Shown piece after piece: positions 12,042 through 24,100 of a DNA stretch of 64,000 bases (the first letter of the stretch is position 1; the number at the start of each line of letters is the position of its first letter). The stretch is taken from NCBI GenBank assembly GCA_910574455.1, contig CAJSYZ010000002.1, positions 1,947,671 to 2,011,670 of the forward strand, given 5' to 3'. Origin of the DNA: Trichaptum fuscoviolaceum (lineage: Eukaryota > Basidiomycota > Agaricomycetes > Hymenochaetales > Trichaptaceae). Made by a program: the position numbers and the translations under genes. The notes beneath the pieces were generated by a model. That model was not told the DNA's origin, ran no database searches, and saw only the letters and a program-made list of their open reading frames with translations.

Positions 12042-12583
12042 TGCTCGACGGAAAATTGTACAAGTACTGAACACGGTAGCACAGATGTAAATGATCCTTA
12101 TAGAGGAATGTAACATGAATGTAAAGTTCGATGTCGATAGGATGAGTTTGGGTCGGAGTTTAAAGTGGGGATCTGCATTATTATGTAACTACGTAATTAT
12201 AGGAGTGTCGGACATTCGGTCGAGATGTGGCGGCGGCGCTACAAAGACGACCTTTCTTCGTTATAACACTCACCTGCTCTCTTGGATCCTCTTATCTTCT
12301 CTGGCAATCTCTTACCTGCCTAAGGTTCCTCGTTTCTAAGAGACGTTTGTTCGTATGTGTCTCTACAGCGTCTCTTGCCTTGTCGGATAAATATGACGAA
12401 CTGACTTAAACAGCAAGATGGTCTGAAATAGTGGCACAAACATCAAAGCTTATCAAAAATAAGTTATCAGCGCTCTGCTACAATATTTCTGCTACATATA
12501 CGAAGGCTATAAATGCGAATGTACAACTTGCAAGGACGTGTAAACACATTAAATCGTCATTATGCCACCCGCAGAAACTGGAC
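12042..12583. other. Convergent 3' intergenic region
   Basis: About 540 bp between two convergent stop codons. It holds the presumed 3' UTRs. I see no further gene, tRNA or repeat here. Confidence 0.45.
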
Positions 12584-14032
12584 CTACTTCTCCTTTTCCT
12601 TCTGCTTGCCTTTGCCTTTGCCCTTGGGATCGGGTGCAGGTGTCACAGTATCCTCTGCGTTGTCTTCTTCCTCATCTTCACCACTACTCTCATCTTCGTC
12701 TTCTTCCGTCGCTTCGAGCGCAGCTGCACGTGCCTTCCGACCCTTCATGATCAGCATCTCCTTCAGCCACCCGTTCTCTCGCCTCAAGTCTGCTGCTTCG
12801 CGCTCCAGATCTTCTGCCCTCGACTCCAGCTCAACGACGGACCGCTCAAGAGCCATTGTCTTGTGCTTTTTCTTTATTCGAAAGCGAGCTACAATCCATT
12901 CAATTCAGTGCTGTAACCATGTCTAGGGGAGATGCAATGGCGTACCGGATGCTGCCGTATTTCGTCTCCGCTTGTCTTCTGCTATCGCAGCCTCGTCCAT
13001 ATCCCCTTGCCCACGAGATAACGCAGCCGCAGGACTGACAGGGCTCGGACTCGAGGCCGAGGCCGCACGACTACTCCCTCCACTCGACGATCCAGCTATA
13101 GAACCTCGTGCCCGCGACGGGCCAGCGCCGGAGGACTGAGTCTGCTGTGGATATGCGCTCCCTGGAAAAGTGAGTGGCGCTATTTGCTGCTGTCGCTGGC
13201 CTTGCCTCTGATCGTGTCCACCATACCCATGCAACAACGAGGGAGGGTGTGCAGTTTGCTGGGGCTGCTGCATGCTCTGCACGTGTGCGAGCCACTGCAG
13301 GCCGGCCGGCGAGTTAAGCAAAGCTTGGTCTGGTATGCCTTGCGGTAGAGGTATGTGTGAAGAGGGTGTGTGCGACGAGCCCGACGGCCCGGCTTGGGGG
13401 AAACCCCGAGGAAGGCCAGAGTATGCATCAGATGGTCCATGGTTACCTTGATGCAACGCGTTCTGCATCTGCCTTAGGCTCGAAAACGGATCCTGTACTT
13501 GGTGTGATCCTTGAGGAGGGGCGCCAGACATAGCGGAGATGGCGGCGAGCTGTTGGAGAACGTAAGGATCAAGCCCGCCTAGCCCCGGTGCGCCAATCTG
13601 ATGATGATATTGCTCTTGCTGGCCAGAGAGGTGAGGAGCCTGTTGGAAGGAAGGGAATACTGCATTTTGCGACCCAGGATGATTTGGGAATGGATGAGGC
13701 TGGTTAGGATATGCCCCACTCGACGAAGACGATCTTGAGCTCGCTTGCGCCTGCCTCCGCGGGTTGCTGTTATCCTCTTCGTCCCCCCTTTGCCCGCTAC
13801 CCGATGCAGATCTCCCCGCATTACGGTCCATATCGAATGAGAAAACGACTTTCTCCCAGCGGCTTAGCTCCTTTGCAATAGATTCTGCAATCTTCTTCTG
13901 TTCTGTGGATGACTTGGGCTTTGGACTGGCTGGTTTGACTGCGTCAGCAAGGATATCCAGCTTAGTGCGTTTTCCAGTACTGGTTCCGCTAGCGTCTTTA
14001 CGACTTGATTGCTCGCCAGCAGTCGCAAGCAT
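12584..14032 (-). CDS. bZIP transcription factor, CYS3/MetR-like
   Basis: Two exons are joined by an intron at 12889-12945. The splice creates a complete basic region, EDKRRRNTAASARFRIKKK, followed by a leucine zipper (MALERSVVELESRAEDLE, then ADLRRENGWLKEML). This basic region matches the Cys-3/MetR class that activates sulfur-assimilation genes in filamentous fungi. The N-terminal about 340 residues are low-complexity, rich in Gln, Ser, Gly and Pro, typical of an activation region. The C terminus after the zipper is a very acidic stretch (EEDEDESSGEDEEED) and then a Lys/Gly-rich tail. The start at 14032 is the first ATG of a long open frame. Class assignment rests on the basic region; the regulated pathway is inference, helped by the neighbouring sulfonate dioxygenase. 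Confidence 0.85.
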
Positions 14033-14480
14033 CGCAGCAAGAGCTCGTCAAGCGCTCGGACGGATATACTTATAGATGAGGTTTGTGACAAGAGGAACAG
14101 AAAGGATGGCACACAATCGCAATAGCCGCTTCCTCTGTTGTTACGAGCCCAAAAGCGTCTTAAGCCTCGTGTATTGCGCATGACGAGCGTTATTTGTCGA
14201 TCCGAGTTCACTCTTTAGCATCGGCGCAGACATTCGCAATAGCCTCGCGAGATGGCGCGACGAGAGCACTAAATGAGGAAACGTCGCGTGTATGCGTTAC
14301 CTATTTACGGATAATTTAAAGCTTACAGTAAACCATCTCGAGACTGAGAAAACTCAGCTTTTCGCTCTTCATAGATCTATTGTTCTTCTTTCATGGATCT
14401 TTATGTCCTTGCTCAAGTAGTAAATTGTTTATATCAATCTTCCGAAGAGAGAAGAAGCATTGTCACAGATCATTAAATGA

Positions 14481-14486
14481 CACGTG
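14481..14486. promoter_or_regulatory. CACGTG E-box upstream of the bZIP gene
   Basis: The palindrome CACGTG occurs about 450 bp upstream of the bZIP start codon, overlapping a second near-copy (ACGTGACGTGAC). In yeasts CACGTG is the Cbf1 site of sulfur-gene promoters and also binds other bHLH or bZIP proteins. It lies nearer the 3' end of NPL4, so its role is only a suggestion. The rest of 14033-14692 shows nothing else. Confidence 0.3.
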
Positions 14487-14692
14487 ACGTGACTGGTCGT
14501 AGGTGCTTGCCAGTGTAGCGCGACGCGTTTACATAGGCACATGTAATTCGCTTCCTCACCCTGGGCTTATTGCACCCAACAAATTTAATCCGGGACATGT
14601 GTCCAAGTAAAGAATAATGAGCAACTGCATCTGAATCATAATTCGTACAACATGTGTCGCTTGACAGTTACAGTGATTTGACTGAATACTGT

Positions 14693-17061
14693 TCAACTCA
14701 ATGGAAGTCCGCAAACTTCACAATCCGACCCCCCATGATTGTTCTCGAACGTACAATGTGGGCAGATGCGCACATTGGGCGTGGTGCTAGCGCCTGAGCC
14801 TGGACCTGACGTAGCTGCCTGCGCCTCTATCGCTGCAATCTGATCCCGAATATCTTGCGGTAATTCATCCATCTCTGCATCAACAGATGGTCGAGCTGGC
14901 GTTTCGCGAGCTGGATGGGGGCAGTAATAAGAATACGTCAGTCGATAGCAAAAGCACGAATGCGCTAATTTCAGCACTCACGGGCACTTTCTCGTGTGAA
15001 TGTCATCAACGTCTCCCAGCTATTTGTCTTGAACAAATTGATGAAACCTTGTTGCTTCCCGGAGCTTCCAGCTAACACAGCCTGCGCCAATAACTTCGCA
15101 TCGTCCTGCAGATATACAATGTTAATGTTTTCCTCTATAGACAACATACACTGCCTTCTTTACCTCAGAAAATATACCGCTACTTGGCAAGAAAGTGATT
15201 AGATGCCAGTCGCTCAGATAATTGACAAGGTCCTGGAACGCCTTAACATCCTTAGTTGATGATGCCAGGTCACTTGTTATTTCCGGAGCCTTCAGCTTCC
15301 ATAGCTCTTTAAGGACAAGTTGTATGTTCTGATCTTCTAGACCAGGTCGGTTCTCGATCGGGAACTTATTACTGGAGAAGAGGGGATATGGATCCTGCGG
15401 GAAACCGTGAGTCACCTATTACAAAATCAGTAGACAGCCATCAGTCAATACGCAGGGACAGGTAAATCGATCAAACCCACGTTGACCAATAGATACTCCA
15501 CAGGGAAACATGGCTTGGCGCTTTTCTGAACATCGATGCCATACTCGTTTTTGTATCTGAAAAAGACGTCGGGAACGTAGCGGGCCGCATGCTCAGACCG
15601 ATCTTCTTCCTTTACACGCACGGTGCCAGGATCCACGCTTGCCTCGATCATGTCGGCGTCGACCATAGCACACGCCTGCTCAGATACTTGATACGCTGCA
15701 ATGTCGATGCCTCCCTCCTCTGTCGCTGTAGCGACAGCGGTTACTAGCCGTGAGGCGAACTTACCAGTGACAGAGGAGCGTGAGGGTGTTGGGTTCAGAA
15801 GCTGAAGGGTGGCAGCAAAGATGGTTTCTAGAGAGGATAGGTAGAAAGATTGGGGGTGGCGTTTGTACACATTCTTTGTTCGATCTTCCTCTTGAGGATC
15901 CAAGTCAGTAAAAATATAACCGACAATGGTATGTGCCGGATCCATCGATGCAGCAAGTTCACGGATTGACTTCTCATCCTCCCAAGGTAAGCCGAGACTC
16001 AATCCATCCAGTTCTCCTTCCTGTGGCGGTTCATGAATTGCTTCCACAACTGCTTTGATTCCCATTGGAACCTCTTCATACGGCTCGTAGCGACCGATGA
16101 GCCAACCGAAGCGCTGAGTACCAGTTCGCCGCCACGCATCCAAGAACCGGTCAACTATCCCGTGTGCTGCGAACTCAAGATGATCGACCATTCGGAAGGG
16201 CTGCGGCTGCAATGTGATGGCAGAGGGCTGACAGGACGAGCAAATACCCTGTGGCCATGGTGCGTGCTTGCCATTCGGGCACGGAACCTTCACCTTATAC
16301 GACAGAGGATCAAGAGGCGGTAGAGCAGCAGTCGAAGAAGACGATGTTGACTTCGCTGGAGCCAGCTTCCGTAAGTAGGAGTGGTAGGACAGGTGCTTGA
16401 TTCCGTGTTCTTTGTGGTATTGTTGATCATACGGTTCCAATGGCATGCAATAATCGCACATCGCATTCGCGCCGTGTTTGCAGAACCGTGAGTCGCGACC
16501 ACGGGGAATTTTGCCATCCCTTTTCCGCCAGTAAACATCAACAGGGTCTTCCTTGGCCAGCTCCCAAGGGCGGTGTGTCACTTCAGCAGGGTGTACTTGG
16601 GAGGATTGTGAAAGAGATGAAGATTCGCTGCCAGGAGTTTGGGCATTGGCATCCTGTCCCCCTGCTTCCTGATAAGCAACGAAGAGCAAATCGCCATGTC
16701 TATAATTATATATTTAGCTCTGCAAGCTGTACCTCACATGCGATTAGAACGTACTTTAATCCTAAACTCTGCAGATTCCTCCCCTTTAGTTTTCCGACAT
16801 TAGTTTCATTCCCTCGAGGCTGGTTTGAGATTGTGATCGTCGATGGTTCTGCTTTCACACTCTCAACAATCTGCAGTGAGATTTGATGGTCAATAAAGTG
16901 TCATAATTGGGTGTTTGACGAAGGACTCACCTTCTGAATCAGCTCAGATATGTCAGAGGTCGGCTGCAAGTCGTAGCGAAAGTTACCCGCCCTACAGCGT
17001 ACTCGGATTATCTATAAAAATTAAGTATAGTAATAGGGAAGTTCTAGACATGCCATACCAT
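14693..17061 (-). CDS. NPL4: NPL4, ubiquitin-recognition cofactor of Cdc48/p97
   Basis: NPL4 pairs with Ufd1 on Cdc48 to bind and unfold ubiquitinated proteins in ER-associated and nuclear degradation. The N terminus is a ubiquitin-like fold (IIRVRCRAGNFRYDLQPTSD to LGLKHGDLLFVAYQ) spread over short exons. The main exon (15480-16690) holds the zinc-binding NPL4 core (RDSRFCKHGANAMCDYCMPL; CPNGKHAPWPQGICSSC) and the MPN-like domain ending in FRYKNEYG and FPVEYLLVNV. The last exon carries a RanBP2/NZF finger, CPHCTFENNHGGSDCEVC (C-x2-C-x10-C-x2-C), the ubiquitin-binding finger of metazoan NPL4. Exon 1 contributes only the initiator ATG (17059-17061), followed by a 47-nt intron (17012-17058). 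Downstream introns include 16871-16930 and one near 16700-16754. Confidence 0.95.
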
Positions 17062-17283
17062 TGAAAAGGCTGAAAGACACTATGAAAGGGTGAAAGGAAA
17101 GATAGAAGGGGTGGACAGCGGTTTGCGTATGCAGATAATATCCTAAAGCCAACGCGTCACCACATACGCGCGTACTCTTAAGTGTATGCATGCTAATAAA
17201 TTGCTGTTACTAAGCATGATTCATTTAGGCCGGGAAACTTCCCAAAAAGGAAGGCGAAAATGCAGTTTAAAGAAAAAAAATCA

Positions 17284-17363
17284 AGGTCTTGCCCGGGATC
17301 GAACCGGGGTCGCGGGAACTCTCTGATCAGAATCCCGAGTGATAACCACTACACTACAAAACC
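17284..17363 (-). tRNA. tRNA-Gln (CTG) with 8-nt intron
   Basis: The 80-nt gene folds as a cloverleaf. The acceptor is GGTTTTG/CAAGACC with discriminator T; the D-arm contains TGTAGTGGTTATCAC. The anticodon stem is CGGGA/TCCCG with loop TTCTGA-T, so the anticodon is CTG. The T-arm is CCCGG-TTCGATC-CCGGG. Eight extra bases (TCAGAGAG) sit just after position 37, the canonical site of nuclear tRNA introns. It resembles yeast tRNA-Gln in the acceptor and D-arm. It is identical in all 80 bases to the copy at 17660, in opposite orientation. Confidence 0.9.
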
Positions 17364-17659
17364 CATGTTTTAGGTTGGTGTAAAATTTTTGTTGTATTGC
17401 ACGCGCATGGTATTCCATTCCTTAGAGAATGAGAAAAAGCCTTGCCGAAAGTCAGGTCTTATTTATTACATTCAAAATCATTTATAAGATATCCGTTTTA
17501 TAGATACTATTACTTATTACACTTTCCAATTGCCCAATTTAAATCAAAACACAGAGGTTAAGGCTTTACTATGTACATAAAAGCTATGGACAAAGCTTTC
17601 TATTGACGGTTTGCAATGAGTTGTGTGATTATACTGGCTGTTTAATTTACGATAAGTAA

Positions 17660-17739
17660 GGTTTTGTAGTGTAGTGGTTATCACTCGGGATTCTGATCAG
17701 AGAGTTCCCGCGACCCCGGTTCGATCCCGGGCAAGACCT
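17660..17739 (+). tRNA. tRNA-Gln (CTG) with 8-nt intron, second copy
   Basis: An exact copy of the gene at 17284-17363 on the other strand, so the two form an 80-bp perfect inverted repeat with a 296-bp spacer. Flanking sequences differ, so each copy has kept only the gene body. Internal A-box and B-box (GGTTCGATCCC) are intact in both, so both should be transcribed by RNA polymerase III, pointing away from each other. Confidence 0.9.
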
Positions 17740-17967
17740 CTACCCTGCTTGAAATCATATAAGTTGCTCTTCTTGTTCCGTGTCTCTTTTTTCCGCTAAA
17801 ATTTTTACTTCAAACTTTGACAGGCCCTCCGCTTTATCGCTCACTCCGCCTGACTACCTTTGGCACAACGAAACAGAGAATGTCATTATGTGAGACTTTG
17901 AACTTTGAAGGAGCTTCAGCGGAAAAATAAAGACCAGGACCCAAATGTGTGGTAAAAGGCGAAGAGT

Positions 17968-18045
17968 AGACTCGTAAACCAGTCGTCACAGTTGATATAC
18001 ATAAACTCTACACTAGTAACAACTGGCTTGCGAGTCTAGGCGAAG
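17968..18045. repeat. Short foldback element, copy 1
   Basis: AGACTCGTAAACCAGT and ACTGGCTTGCGAGTCT are inverted repeats of 16 bp with two mismatches, enclosing about 45 bp that include CTACACTA. A second copy at about 26733-26812 has AGACTCGTGAACCAGTC, CTACACTA and a weaker right arm GACTAGATTGCGATTCTAG. Shared arms plus loop word suggest a small foldback element or a structured non-coding RNA. No target duplication could be made out. Confidence 0.45.
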
Positions 18046-18240
18046 GGCGTCGCGAATCACTTGCTCCGGCACCGCAGACTTCCCCCAGGTGGCCGTCAAA
18101 CGTTTCGGCGTTCCAGTGCAGGCTTGATTCTTTGCGGAAACGCGCTCATGCTCACGATGCTCGCCGTTGTTGTGTAGTCCACCGTGCTCATGAGCACGCT
18201 TCTGTGATGCGTCAAACCTGCCATTGCACCTGCTTTGCTA
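18013..18240 (-). other. Possible orphan coding exon, unrecognised
   Basis: A minus-strand frame without a start codon stays open for about 70 codons and ends in LTATWGKSAVPEQVIRDALR then LDSQASCY and a stop at 18013-18015. It includes a His/Glu-rich part (HEHGG, HREHER). A second open stretch lies upstream on the same strand (about 18290-18510) and could be joined by an intron. No family is recognised, and the stop lies inside the foldback repeat, so this may be a decayed gene end or chance. Confidence 0.2.
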
Positions 18241-19884
18241 CGTGTCGGTCGCGATGAGCGCCAGTCTCAAAATTGGCTGCGTTGTCTTGGGCGTATACGC
18301 CGCAAGTTTTTTGGTTCTGCCATCCTCATAGAAAGATACGTAGAGATGTTTCTTGCATCTTCTTCCCAGCCTCCTGTCTTCTGACCTAAACAATCACGTT
18401 CGCGTGCCTCTTGACGCATCGCCAAGCTCGCGTTACTGCCGTCATTCGGTCCGCCTCTTCTGCCATGACCACCCTGGAATGGCTGTGCGCTTCCGTCTTC
18501 TACAGACGGTGCCCTCTAAGCTTAGCTTGTTCACGGCATAGTAGTTGGGAGCCGATTCCCCATGAATGTTCGATGATCGTACGTCTGCCTTGTGGCCCCA
18601 CGCCAACGCCTCTAGAAATACCGCTTCCAGTCTCATAGGTCTGCTGCAACGGCATTACTGTTCGTTGTGCACTCAGCTCCTCTGCGTGTCACCAAGCATC
18701 GCGCATTCCCATACGTATATTACGTGCCAAAATTTGTCTTTGGCTGACCTGTATCGCGACGACTCGAATTGATACTCAACTGATGTTGAGTAGTGGGTGT
18801 GATTTACTTTTTCTCCTTCACCGGGGTCATAGCAACAAGCTAGACTAACATAACGTTCGTTTCGTTAGCTATTGTTTCGGTGTTCCTCTTATTACTCAAA
18901 AGCCTGCTTCTACTGGTGTCATGCATGACGGAGTCATATAAAATAGTCACAATCCTTTGGAGCCTTGCTTCCCTTGATTCATCTGGTGCTAATTGTGGTA
19001 CGATTCATACAGACCCGATCTACACAAGTACTACTAGACGACAATTCGCCTTCTTTGTGCAGATTCACCGGCATCGACATACAGCTCAACCGTACAGTCT
19101 ACATGATCTCATGTTTTCACTATCAGAAACCCGTCCAAGATCAGGTGCGATTTCATTGACGAAAATTGCGAGGTTCTGACAGGTATGTTAGTCACATTGA
19201 TGTCTCTTCGTATCTTGACAACATAAAAAGTATGTACCATAGCGTTCTGTCGAAAGATTTGAGATATTGATGTTCGGTCGCTCAGATCACACAGGCACAC
19301 AAGACAATTCTGGGTGGGTTTCTCTACCCATGCCGGGAAAAAAAGGATCGGTGTGGGTATTATACCTATCTCCCGACCAAAAGAAAACGAGAAAAGCGAT
19401 ACCCGCTTGAATGACACCACACTGCATACGACCCCGCTAGCCTTGGAGGGATAACCGACTACCAAGTTTAGATCCGTCTATGGTCTTGCTACCGTGAACG
19501 CAGTGTCTGGTGCGAGGATCGGACTCGCCCAACTGTGATCCGAGGTATCTACCCTCCCCTACTAACTCTAATCGCCAATTTTCCCTCGGAATCGCATGCT
19601 GGATGCTGGTGTCGGCGGCCCCTGGCGAAGAGTGCGTGTGGCGGAGTCCGAGGAGTGGAAACGGCGGCACGACTACGACACTATGGGGGCCATGCTGGAG
19701 AGGGCGCGACGAGGCGGCGGTGGAAGCCGGCACATCTCGAGGGTGATAGAGGTGAAAGGCCAAGAGGCGATGGGGCTTCGCCGCTCTGCTTTCCCCTCTT
19801 ATATACCCTTGGACTTTGCGTCGAACAAACAAGCGCATTCGGGACGTTGTTTTGCTCTGGACGACGTGGTGCTCGGAGTTCAGG
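18241..19884. other. Stretch without recognisable gene
   Basis: Several open frames up to about 160 codons exist on both strands (for example around 19437-20158), but they overlap each other, are GC-driven in the 19.5-20.1 kb part and show no domain, signal or splice-linked continuation. I see no RNA gene here. Confidence 0.45.
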
Positions 19885-20240
19885 ACCCAATCCGGTTGAA
19901 GGAGGGCAGGTGGCAGGCCAATCACGGGCGTTCAGAACTTCAAGCAGTGCTTCTATCCAATCCGGTCGAAGGGGCGTAGGTGAGGTTGCAGGGGCTCATC
20001 GGTGGATCCTTTGGAAAGGGGATCTCGGTCTACTATTATCCTCTAGCACCCCATTGGTCTGGAGGGCGAACAGCCAGTCGAAGGAGCGCAGGTGGCAGAC
20101 CAAGTACTACAACTCGTCATCTTCGCAGAGCTGGTTGATTGCGGGGGCTCATCGGTGAGGTCTTCGGGATGGGTTTCCCGGTTTACTATTATCCTCTACC
20201 ATCCTATCCGAGTCGGTGTGGAGGTCGAACAACGATAAGT
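19885..20240. repeat. Degenerate tandem repeat of about 115-160 bp units
   Basis: The words CCAATCCGGT(T/C)GAAGG, CGTAGGTG/CGCAGGTGGCAG, GGGGCTCATCGGTG, TACTATTATCCTCTA and GGAGG(G/T)CGAACA recur in the same order from about 19957 and again from about 20071. A partial first copy lies at about 19885. The second unit carries about 45 extra bases. The region from 20241 to 21157 beyond it shows no gene. Confidence 0.6.
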
Positions 20241-21157
20241 ATTCGAAACAATTTGGCAGGTGCCATATGCCTCAGAGAGTTGGATTTCGGATAGATTCGT
20301 CCGTTAATTCCTCTTATTGTCGTACATACTTTGCTGACAAGATGACTTCGATGGCCGACAAACACCGAGTCTGCATTTCAAAGAGCGGAGTATTGGAGAA
20401 ATACGATGATGTCGACCTTGAATCGGAGTACGGATAGACACTCGCGGAGATTGAATGAGGAGATCCACCGGCGTTGGAGTTTGGTCTCATCCTGTGCGCC
20501 CTCCAAGACAACGCGCAGGTGATGAAGAATAGAGAGCGCCGACCAACCTAAGTGCTTTTGCCTACGGGCGGCCGCAGAGCTTAATTCCCAACTAATAATT
20601 AAAGAATCACTGGTTTTTCTTGGCTCAGGTGTGTTGTAACTCAGGCTCCCCTACCAGCACAGTGCACTGGCACGGTGTAAGTATTCCGAGTCTTTATCCA
20701 AATATGACCGCTGACTCAAGAAACAAGAACGTTTTTGTTTCTGTTACCATAGAAATAGTAGGGTCCAGCCAGTCACGGTTATGTCACTAGCTACACTGGC
20801 TCTCTTCTCTCCTTCTCACTCTTACCTTCCACTGCATTCGTCCGGGATCTTGGTATCATGCTCGTCGTGCTCATTCCAATTTGTAGACACTGAAACGATG
20901 GCGATGGATGCATATGCTCAGTGATACCCTCTCAGTTTGTCCAGTGTCTATGAACAATGCAACTTAACGAACAAATGCGCTAGGAGCGCTGTTTTCTCAG
21001 CTTCTAAGTTCGTCAACTTCGTACACTTGTACTTAAGCTAAAATTGTGGATGGCAGCGCTTGAATCATCAAGGCTCTGAGCGAGGACAAGAGTCTGAATG
21101 AACTCCGCAAAGGGGCAGTAACGCAAGGTTCACCTCCCATTACCGACTACGCGCATC

Positions 21158-24100
21158 TTAGTACGTAGACGTTGGCTTTATCTTTGGCTCTCGATACAGC
21201 CTGAGCATCAGCGAGCTTGTTACGACTGTCACAGAACTGCTCGAATATCATTATATAATGCTTGCCTTCGGGGTAAAGGAGTTAACTCACGATAGTGCCA
21301 TGGCTAGAGACGCCCAAACAGGGTCAAGTCTTGCATGTTTGGCAGGATAGATCGCGCCAGCAGCGATGGGTATTGCACACATATTGTACACGAGTGCCCA
21401 GAACTTGATTGCGAGTGAGTTTAGTATTAGGAGATATGGCCGTTCTGATATTGGAAACTCACAAAGTTGAATTTGACGCGATTGAAGACCTTTCGGGCTA
21501 AGTCTGTCAAGGTGAGGATGCTTTGCAGATTGGACTTGACCAGGATAAACGAGGCACTAGAAATTGCGACATCGCTACCTGACCCAATTGCAATCCCAAC
21601 GTCTGCTGTCGTCAAAGCCTGGTCAACAAAAGTTAATCACGTTATTACTATTACAGACTAGAGTGGGCACATACAGGTGCATCGTTGATGCCGTCGCCGA
21701 CCATAGCGACGATACAGCGTTGGTTCAATGGCTTAATTCCAAGAAGTCGCTTCCACTTCGGCGCCTCACGCTTGGCACCAACTTGCTGAAGCCACGCAAC
21801 TTTCTCCGCCTTCTGGTGTGGCAGTACGCCAGCAATGACGTTTGTCTCTGGGATCCCAGCCATCTTCGCCACGGCCATAGCCGTAGTGGGATTGTCTCCA
21901 GAGATCATCCATGTCCCAAGTCCCTGGCTTTGCAGTGCTTGGATTACACCGCCCGCTTCGGGCCGTAATGTGTCCGCTGCAGCGAAGATGGCCACAATAG
22001 CAAAGTCGTCGAGTCCCTCGCATGACAAGGCAGCAACGATGACACTCTTGCCCTCTGATTTCCATTGCTCGAGGAGACGCTCTTGAGCAGTAGTGAATGA
22101 GGCACCGTGCTCTTCGATCCATTTCTCGTTGCCTATGATTGCAGAACATTTCGGAGACGAGAAACTACCTTTCAAGCCTCGTCCTCCAGTCTCGTCGATG
22201 GAAGTGGATGTAGCCATTAACTTGATACCCTGCTGGTTCTCACAATGCTTCCGAATCGCTATGGCAAGCGGGTGAGAACTTGCGTTTTCCAATTCGTGCA
22301 CAACGCTCAAAATATCCACGCGACTCCAAGGTGTGCCTTCGGTATATTCCTCCGAATTGGTCACGCGAGGTTCTCCACCTTCTGTTAAAGTTCCAGTCTT
22401 ATCGAAGACAACAACGTCTAGCTGTGCAGCTTCCTGGAAGGCTTCACCGCCGCCACGAACAAGTATTCCGTGTTTCGCTGCTAACCCGGATCCTACAAGT
22501 AGCGCAGTCGGAGCGGCTAGACCGATACCACAAGGACAGGCTACAACAAAGACAGCTATAGCGAATTCAAGCGCCCAAACAGCTGAGAATCGAAGCGAAG
22601 GCTAATGAGTTAGAATGTCAAGCAACAGTAAGAATGATGCTTACGCCAACCACCGATAGGTATATCGAGGTAGGACTGTGGAAGGGATCCACTGAGACCG
22701 AGAGAAAGCCAGATGACCCAGGTGAGAATCGCAAGAAGGGTGATAACAGGTACGAAATAGCTAGTCAGAACATCTGCTAGTCGCTCGATAGGCGCTCTCC
22801 GAGACTGTCCTTCACGCACTACCTTGACGATTTGGTCGAGCCTTGATAATCATTTGAGTCACTGTAAAAATCAGGTCGAATTCACGACTGTGTTTCACTC
22901 ACATCGTTTCGCCACCGAGCTTTGTCACTTTCACTTCGACAACCTTTCCCCGATTGATAGTACCGACAAATACTGCGTCTCCAGCATCTTTCTTTACAGG
23001 TCTGCTCTCGCCGGTCAGAGAGCTTTCGTCAAATTGACTGCCTTCGGGAGAAGTTATGACTCCATCTGCAGGTGGTGTCGACCCGAGGGGTACGCGGACT
23101 ATGTCGCCGATCTCGAGAACGTCAACATTCACCTTCTGAATGCGCATTCCAGGCTTCTCTGTATGCATAGACCCGTCATCCGCAGCTTCTCCTTTCTCCA
23201 AATCTGTATCAGCATCCGGGACGAACGTAGTTTGAGTCTGCACTTGGTCGGCGGGTACGAGTAAGAGGGCCTCTGATGGGCGAAGTTTTCCCAATGCACT
23301 AATGGCATCTGACGTCCGACCTTTGCTATAAGCTTCGAGGAGACGGCCAGCGAGGAGAAACATCGTGAGGAAAACGACGGAATCGAAATATGTAGTACTG
23401 TCTCCTTCACCAGTCGAAGACGGAGACTGAGAGGCTGCTAATGCTAAGAGGGCGATGGACGAAAAATACGCAATCGAGACACCCATGGACACTAGCATGT
23501 TCATGCTTCCAAATCGGACGAAGCGTCGCCAAATCGGTGTCTTACTCCCTTTCTTCCAGAGATGTATGAGCTCCTTCAAACTTCGCTGGTGGAATTGTCC
23601 TGCGCTGTAAAACATTACCGGGGTTGCGAGGAAGAACATCGCCCACTGCGCACGACTCGCGTTTCCGGTCCAGAGAGGACGCATGAAAAATATGCGAGTC
23701 TTATTATGCTTCGGGACGAGCGTCATGAATATAATGCCGATGATAAAGGTAGGGATTGCAACAATGACGGCGGAGATAAGACGTAGCAATAGTGCGCGTT
23801 GCTCGATCGCATGCATTGCTTTTCTACGCTCCTCAAGTGACAAAGGTTGGGCAACACTGACTTGTAGGGGTGGTGAATTCGCAGAAGCAACGGCAGCGAG
23901 AATATGCCGAAGAGTAAGGGAGGGTAGCGAAGGTGTGTAGGTTATTCGTAATATTGGCTTAGGGTCATTGAACGATTTTATCGGCTCATCGATAGTAATC
24001 TTGTCCCCGAAGGACTCGAGAGCCTTCGCTATTTTTTCTGGACAGCGACTGAGGGTTGCGGTCAGTACTAGGGTCAAGCAGCTAGATGAAGGAGAATACG

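Noticed and set aside
19437..20158. Overlapping open frames up to 207 codons on both strands
   Set aside because: GC-rich and repeat-driven, mutually overlapping, no domain or signal.
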